In this document: positions 53,721-64,000 of the stretch, piece by piece
Layout: each line of letters starts with the position of its first letter
How positions within the stretch are numbered: position 1 is the stretch's first letter
NCBI RefSeq assembly: GCF_023101765.2
Contig: NC_064230.1
Location: 7,929,555-7,993,554 of the forward strand
Direction: 5' to 3'
Length of the DNA stretch: 64,000 nucleotides
From: Spodoptera frugiperda
Taxonomy: Eukaryota > Arthropoda > Insecta > Lepidoptera > Noctuidae
Made by a program: the position numbers and the translations under genes
Notes under the pieces: generated by a model
Told to the model about the DNA's origin: nothing
What the model saw: only the letters and a program-made list of their open reading frames with translations
Databases searched by the model: none

Positions 53721-56656
53721 CTGGGGGGCGATATATTACTGCATTTACATAACTAGACGAGGCCGGTGTCCAAGCAACAAGTTTCTACATGAATCCGCCA
53801 TGTCAGCGAGCCGGCGTTCCGAGACCGCCCGCCGCCCGCCAGTGTACACCACGAGTCCGAGCTGCGAGCAGCTGCGTGTCGTAGCCACTCGCAGCAGAAC
53901 AAAACTTCAAACCGCCACTTCAACAATCTCAAACTAAACAACTCAAGCTAACTAATGTAAAACGTACAATAAATATATTTCTCAAACAGCCGGCATTTCC
54001 TATCCGACTACTCTGAGAAGAAATGCCGAAACAAACTCAGAGGTGGCTTGAGGCTTGCCGCTCGATACGGTATTATGTGAGCTCAACTGAAGACGCATGT
54101 ACTTTCTACAGTCCGCGACACGCTCAGAATGAAACGGCTCGCCATGAGGCTTCGCAAGTGGATACCCAGCTGTTGAGAGGTCGTAAGTGCGACTGCCTGG
54201 AAAAAGGGTCTCAACTTCGATTCCCGGGTCGGGCACAGCATTGCTAAAATAAAAATGCTTTCGAACGTTTACTGTAAAACGTGTAGCTAGCAATTGTCAT
54301 ACTCCTGCATTCTCTCTAAGTGTGCTTTTCTACCAGAGATATGCAATGTAACTGTGCGAGGAAGATGCGCAGCTCGAGTACGTAATGTGTCGATAGTAGG
54401 GAAGCCATCCATATCTTTCCGTATAAGAAACAGCTTAGCTTAGTCTGTTTCCACGAGTGCTAAGATAGCTTTTGATGCTATGATATGTGTGCTAAGATGG
54501 AAACTTAAAACCAATCATATTCATAGGAATATGATAGGTACGCGTCGCATGTAGGCTTTGCCGATGATGCGGTCCGTACGATGCGGATCAGTGGCCGCAG
54601 TTGTATGAGTTTCTATACAAGACAAACTAAAATCCGTTGCGAGCGATGCGGGCCTGTGGACTCTTACCTTTTGTGGTTAGCTTATAAATACGTCGTATCG
54701 ATTATGACCCGTGGGGTATACTATAAAAAACACATTTTCAAGGTTTGTATACTTTATTTATAATTATAATAAAAAGATTACATAATTCTTATAATATTCT
54801 TGCATACATCGCCTGGACAGTCCACGCTACCATCAGTTGACTGGACAATCTCTACACTACACGAGTCACTGTTTACATGTTACCATTAGCTCATGACGAT
54901 ACAAAAATTCATGATTTTAATAAATTACATTATACATAGCCAAATAATATATTTCTAATACTTATGTGAGAATTAATTCTAAATAGAATTTTAACCAAAA
55001 ATATTTTGCTGAGAGACAAATCTCAAATAATATCGAATACTAGCTTCTGCCAGTGGCTTCGTCCGCTTTCCTGTGGGATAAAAAGTATCCTAAGTGTTAT
55101 TCCAGACCATAATCTACCCCTGTTCCAAATTTCATCCCAATTTCTTCAGCCGTTTTGACGTGATTGAGTAACAAACATACATACAAACTTTCGCATTTAT
55201 ATATTAGTAAAGTAATAGACTAATAAATAAAATTGTCTGTTTGTTATATAAAATTAACAACTCTTTATTTTATTACATGCATATGAATATACAATCACCA
55301 AAATATTTTGTCGAAGCCTGAAGTACTGCGAGGCGAACTTATGAATGCTGTTAATTCCTGTTTAATTATGTTTTACTTATGTATGTAAGTTGCTTTAGTT
55401 GGTGGTCTACCGTTGTAACTTTTGAATTAAATACATAAATAAATTTAATTTTTATAATTTTTGTCTGTCTTTCTGTTTGTTCTGGCTAATCTCTGAAAAG
55501 GCTAGCCCGATTTTGATGGGACTCTTTTATTGGCAGGTAGCTGATGTACCAAGGAGTAACTTAGGTTACTTTTATTAGTCACAAAGTCCGCAAATCCAAG
55601 CGAGCGAAGCCGCGGGCATCAGTTAGTATTATATTAAAAATTATGCTTAATCTAATAATATAAAGTCTTTAGATTATTCAAAAAGGCGAATTAATAATAA
55701 CTTATAAAAGAATTCTTGGAAAATATTTTTATAATAACTATCGTGAGACATACTAAATTACACTAGAAATCACGGTTTACTCACTGGTACATTAACGGAG
55801 AAAAGCTCTACTAGTTTCGAGTCACAGAGGGACTCTTTATCATACTCTCTTTCTCACTCTCTCTTCTTTTTCACTCTACTCTCAGTAGATTACGCGACGT
55901 CGCCGCGTCTGCGCACGCTGCTCATGATGAAGAGTCCCTCTGTGACTCGAAACTAGTAGAGCTTTTCTCCATTAATGTACGTGAGTAAACCGTGGTTTTT
56001 AGTTAATTTACTTATTAATGGAAAGTTTTAATATTCCTTATATATTAAACTATATGTCTACATAGGTACTTATATTATTGGAATACATTTTCAGTTGTCT
56101 TCAAAAGTATACAGTAGCTTAGTACGAGTTTGCTTTACGTTTAAAGTAATCGAAACGAGAGCGCGTTCGGTGCTCTGATTGGCCGGCTCGAATTAACCAA
56201 CCATACTAAAGATTGTTAAAATATAAATAAAAAAACTCATACTAAGGGTTGTTCAAGTCATTATACAGTGATTCTAGATAAAACTAGAATACATAATGTT
56301 ATGTTTAATTCATAAAACAGGATGTTTCTAAAACACTCTAACCTTACACACAGGGTGTTAAGCTGTTGTACAAATTATTATAGAGGGTGTGTCTAAATAC
56401 AAGATTATGTAACACAGGGTGTTGCTCAAGTCATAATACAGGATGTTTCTAAACACCTCTAACTTTGTAAACAGGGTGTTTTAACATAAACAAACTACAC
56501 ACAGGGTGTTAGGCTGTTGTACAAGTAGTTATACAGGATGTGTCTAAACATAAACTTATGTTATTCAAGTCACATAATACAGAATGTTTCAATATACCTC
56601 TACCTTCACAAACAGGGTGTGTTAACAACACAACCTCACACAAACGGTCCTCCAGT

Positions 56657-58740
<2,084 letters not shown>

Positions 58741-61700
58741 CTGGGGGGCGATATATTACTGCATTTACATAACTAGACGAGGCCGGTGTCCAAGCAACAA
58801 GTTTCTACATGAATCCGCCATGTCAGCGAGCCGGCGTTCCGAGACCGCCCGCCGCCCGCCAGTGTACACCACGAGTCCGAGCTGCGAGCAGCTGCGTGTC
58901 GTAGCCACCCGCAGCAGAACAAAACTTCAAAACGCCACTTCAACAATCTCAAACTAAACAACTCAAGCTAACTAATGTAAAACGTACAATAAATATATTT
59001 CTCAAACAGCCGGCATTTCCTATCCGACTACTCTGAGAAGAAATGCCGAAACAAACTCAGAGGTGGCTTGAGGCTTGCCGCTCGATACGGTATTATGTGA
59101 GCTCAACTGAAGACGCATGTACTTTCTACAGTCCGCGACACGCTCAGAATGGAGCAGCTTGCCATGAGGCTTCGCAAGTGGATATCCAGCTGTTGAATGC
59201 TCGCAAGTGCGACTGCCAGAAAAAAGGGTCTCAGCTTCGATTCCCGGGTTGGGCACAGCATTGCTAGAATAAAAATGCTTTCGAACGTTTACTGTAAAAC
59301 GTCTAGCTAGCAATTGTCATACTCCTGCCCTCTCTCTAAGTGTGCTTTTCTACCAGAGATATGCAATGTAACTGTGCGAGGAAGATGCGCAGCTCGAGTA
59401 CGTAATGTGTCGATAGTAGGGAAGCCATCCATATCTTTCCGTATAAGAAACAGCTTAGCTTAGTCTGTTTCCACGAGTGCTAAGCTATTTGTATGAATAT
59501 GATTGGTGGATGCTATGATCCACAGTGTGCTAACATCTCTGGAAACTTAATTTACTGACATTTCGTAGTGAACTAAACATGCAAGCACATTGCACATCCG
59601 GACACAGTCGTGTAAGGTAAGTGATATGTCGGCATCGCACGCGTACGACGTCATAAGTAGGCATGTAGACATTGCTGATGATGCGGTCCGTACGATGCGG
59701 ATCAGTGGACGCAGTTGTATGAGTTTCTATACAAGACTAACTAAAATCCGTTGCGTGCGATACGTACGATGCGGGCCTGTGGACACTTACCTTTTGTGGT
59801 TTGTTTAGATATAAATATATCCCATCGATTGTGGCCCGTGGGGTATAATATAAAAAATACTCATTTTTAAGGTTTGTATACTTTATTTAATAATTATAAT
59901 AAAAAGATTACATAATTCTTATATTCTTGCATACATCGCCTGGACAGTCCACGCTACCATCAGTTGACTGGACAATCTCTACACTACACGAGTCACTGTT
60001 TACGTGTTACCATTAGCTCATGACGATACAAAAGTTCATGATTTTAATAAATTACATTATACATAGCCAAATAATATATTTCTAATACTTATGTGAGAAT
60101 TAATTCTAAATAGATTTTTAAACAACAATATTTTGCTGAGAGGCAAATCTCAAATAATATCGAATACTAGCTTCTGCCAGTGGCTTCGTCCGCATTCCCG
60201 TGGGATAAAAAGTATCCTATGTGTTATTCCAGACCATAATCTACCCCTGTTCCAAATTTCATCCCGATCCTTTCAGCCGTTTTGACGTGATTGAGTAACA
60301 AGCATACACACAAACTTTCGCATTTATAATATTAGTAAAGTAATAGACTAATAAATAAAATTGTCTGTTTGTTATATAAAATTAACAACTCTTTATTTTA
60401 TTACATGCATATGAATATACAATCACCAAAATATTTTATCGGAATGCCTGAAGTACTGCGAGGCGAACTTATGAATGCTGTTAATTCCTGTTTAATTATG
60501 TTTTAGTTATGTATGTAAGTTGCTTTAATTGGTTGTCTACCGTTGTAACTTTTGAATTAAATACATAAATAAATTTAATTTTTACAATTTTTGTCTGTCT
60601 TTCTGTTTGTTCTGGCTAATTTCTGAAATGGCTGAACCGATTTTGACGGGACTTTTATTGGCAGGTAGCTGATGTACTAAGGAGTAACTTAGGCTGTTTT
60701 TATTAGTCACAAACTCCGCAAATCCAAGCGAGTGAAGCCGCGGGCATCAGTTAGTATTATATTAAAAATTATGTTTAATCTAATAATATAAAAGTCTTTA
60801 GATTATTCAAAAATGCGAATCAATAATAACTTATTAAAGAATTCTTGGAAAATATCTTTATAATAACTATCGTGAGACATACTAAATTAACTAAAAATCA
60901 CGGTTTACTCACTGGTACATTAATGGAGAAAAGCTCTACTAGTTTCGAGTCACAGAGGGACTTTTCATACTCTCTTTCTCACTCTCTCTTCTTTTTCACT
61001 CTACTCTCAGTAGTCTGTACGACGTCGCCGCGTCTGCGCACACTGCTCATGATGAAGAGTCCCTCTGTGACTCGAAACTAGTAGAGCTTTTCTCTATTAA
61101 TGTACCAGTGAGTAAACCGTGATTTTTATTTAATTTACTAATTTATGGAAAGTTTTAATATTCCTTATATATTAAACTATATGTCTACATAGGTACTTAT
61201 ATTATTGGAATACATTTGTAGTTGTCTTCAAAGGTATACTTACTACTATTAGTAAGAGTTTACTATGCATGAAATGAAAGAGCGTTCGGCGCTCTGATTG
61301 GTTGGTTTATTCGAGCCGACCAATCATATCGCCGAACGCGCTCTCGTTTCGTTTTTGTTCAACGTAAAGCAAACTCATACTAAGGGTACTGCTGTTGTTC
61401 AAGTCATTATACAGGATGTGTCTAAACATAAGCTTACGTAACACAGGGTGTTGCTCTAGTCATAATACAGGCTGTTCCTAAACATCTGTAACCTTATAAA
61501 CAGGGTGTTTTAACATAACCAAACTACACACAGGATGTTAAACTGTTGTACAAGTAGTTATACAGGATGTCTCTAAATACAAGCTTACGTAACACAGGGT
61601 GTTATTCAAGTCATAATATAGGCTGTTCCAAAACTCTTCCTATAAACAGGGTGTTTTAACAACATAAACACACTACACACAGTATGTTCAGCTGTTGTAC

Positions 61701-61832
61701 AAGTCGTTATACAGGGTGTGTCTAAACATAAGCTTATGTTATTCAAGTCATAATACAGGATGTTTCAATACACCTCTACCTTCACAAACAGGGTGTGTTA
61801 ACAACACAACCTCACACACACGGTCCTCCCGT

Positions 61833-63924
<2,092 letters not shown>

Positions 63925-64000
63925 CTGGGGCGATATATTACTGCATTTACATAACTAGACGAGGCCGGTGTCAAAGCAACAAGTTTCTACATGAATCCGC

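Overview
The window is nuclear DNA of a moth or butterfly. It has intron-rich genes with GT-AG introns, and introns packed with tRNA-derived SINEs, non-LTR retrotransposon tails and foldback MITEs of lepidopteran type. One SINE family (B box GGTTCGATTCC, then an ACGACACAGGAG tail) resembles those of noctuid moths; the family assignment is inference from memory.

Left part (885-24750, + strand): 21 consecutive, frame-consistent exons (3,762 nt, 1,253 codons plus stop) form the C-terminal bulk of one large protein. It is glutamine-, lysine- and coiled-coil-rich and is best matched to the FAM193 family (motifs DLDALLQYIEG, LPPGITLTRV, VTLRNPMF and a terminal EREIESFKRF block). The first exons lie left of the window. 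Its introns hold most of the transposon debris, including an R4/Dong-like retrotransposon (about 5850-8812, minus) split by a second, truncated retrotransposon.

Middle (24751-29384): intergenic DNA with palindromic MITEs and SINEs and no convincing gene.

Right part (29385-64000): a tandem array of seven roughly 5-kb units; the seventh is cut by the window edge. Every unit carries, on the minus strand, the same four terminal coding exons (called A, B, C, D here) of CYFIP/Sra-1, the Rac1-binding subunit of the WAVE actin-regulatory complex, followed by a long candidate 3' UTR and AATAAA. The rest of CYFIP must lie beyond position 64000. Exons B, C and D keep their reading frame, splice sites and protein sequence in all seven copies, with only synonymous changes seen, while introns and flanks differ. 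Exon A carries the same apparent 1-nt frameshift in every copy. Units 3 to 6 are nearly perfect copies (5,038-bp step). Unit 2 most resembles unit 7, 25,197 bp away, so the array has higher-order structure.

The two genes are convergent, tail to tail. The CYFIP terminal-exon array is the outstanding feature: tandem alternative 3' ends, homogenised pseudo-exon copies, or a local expansion that needs long-read confirmation.
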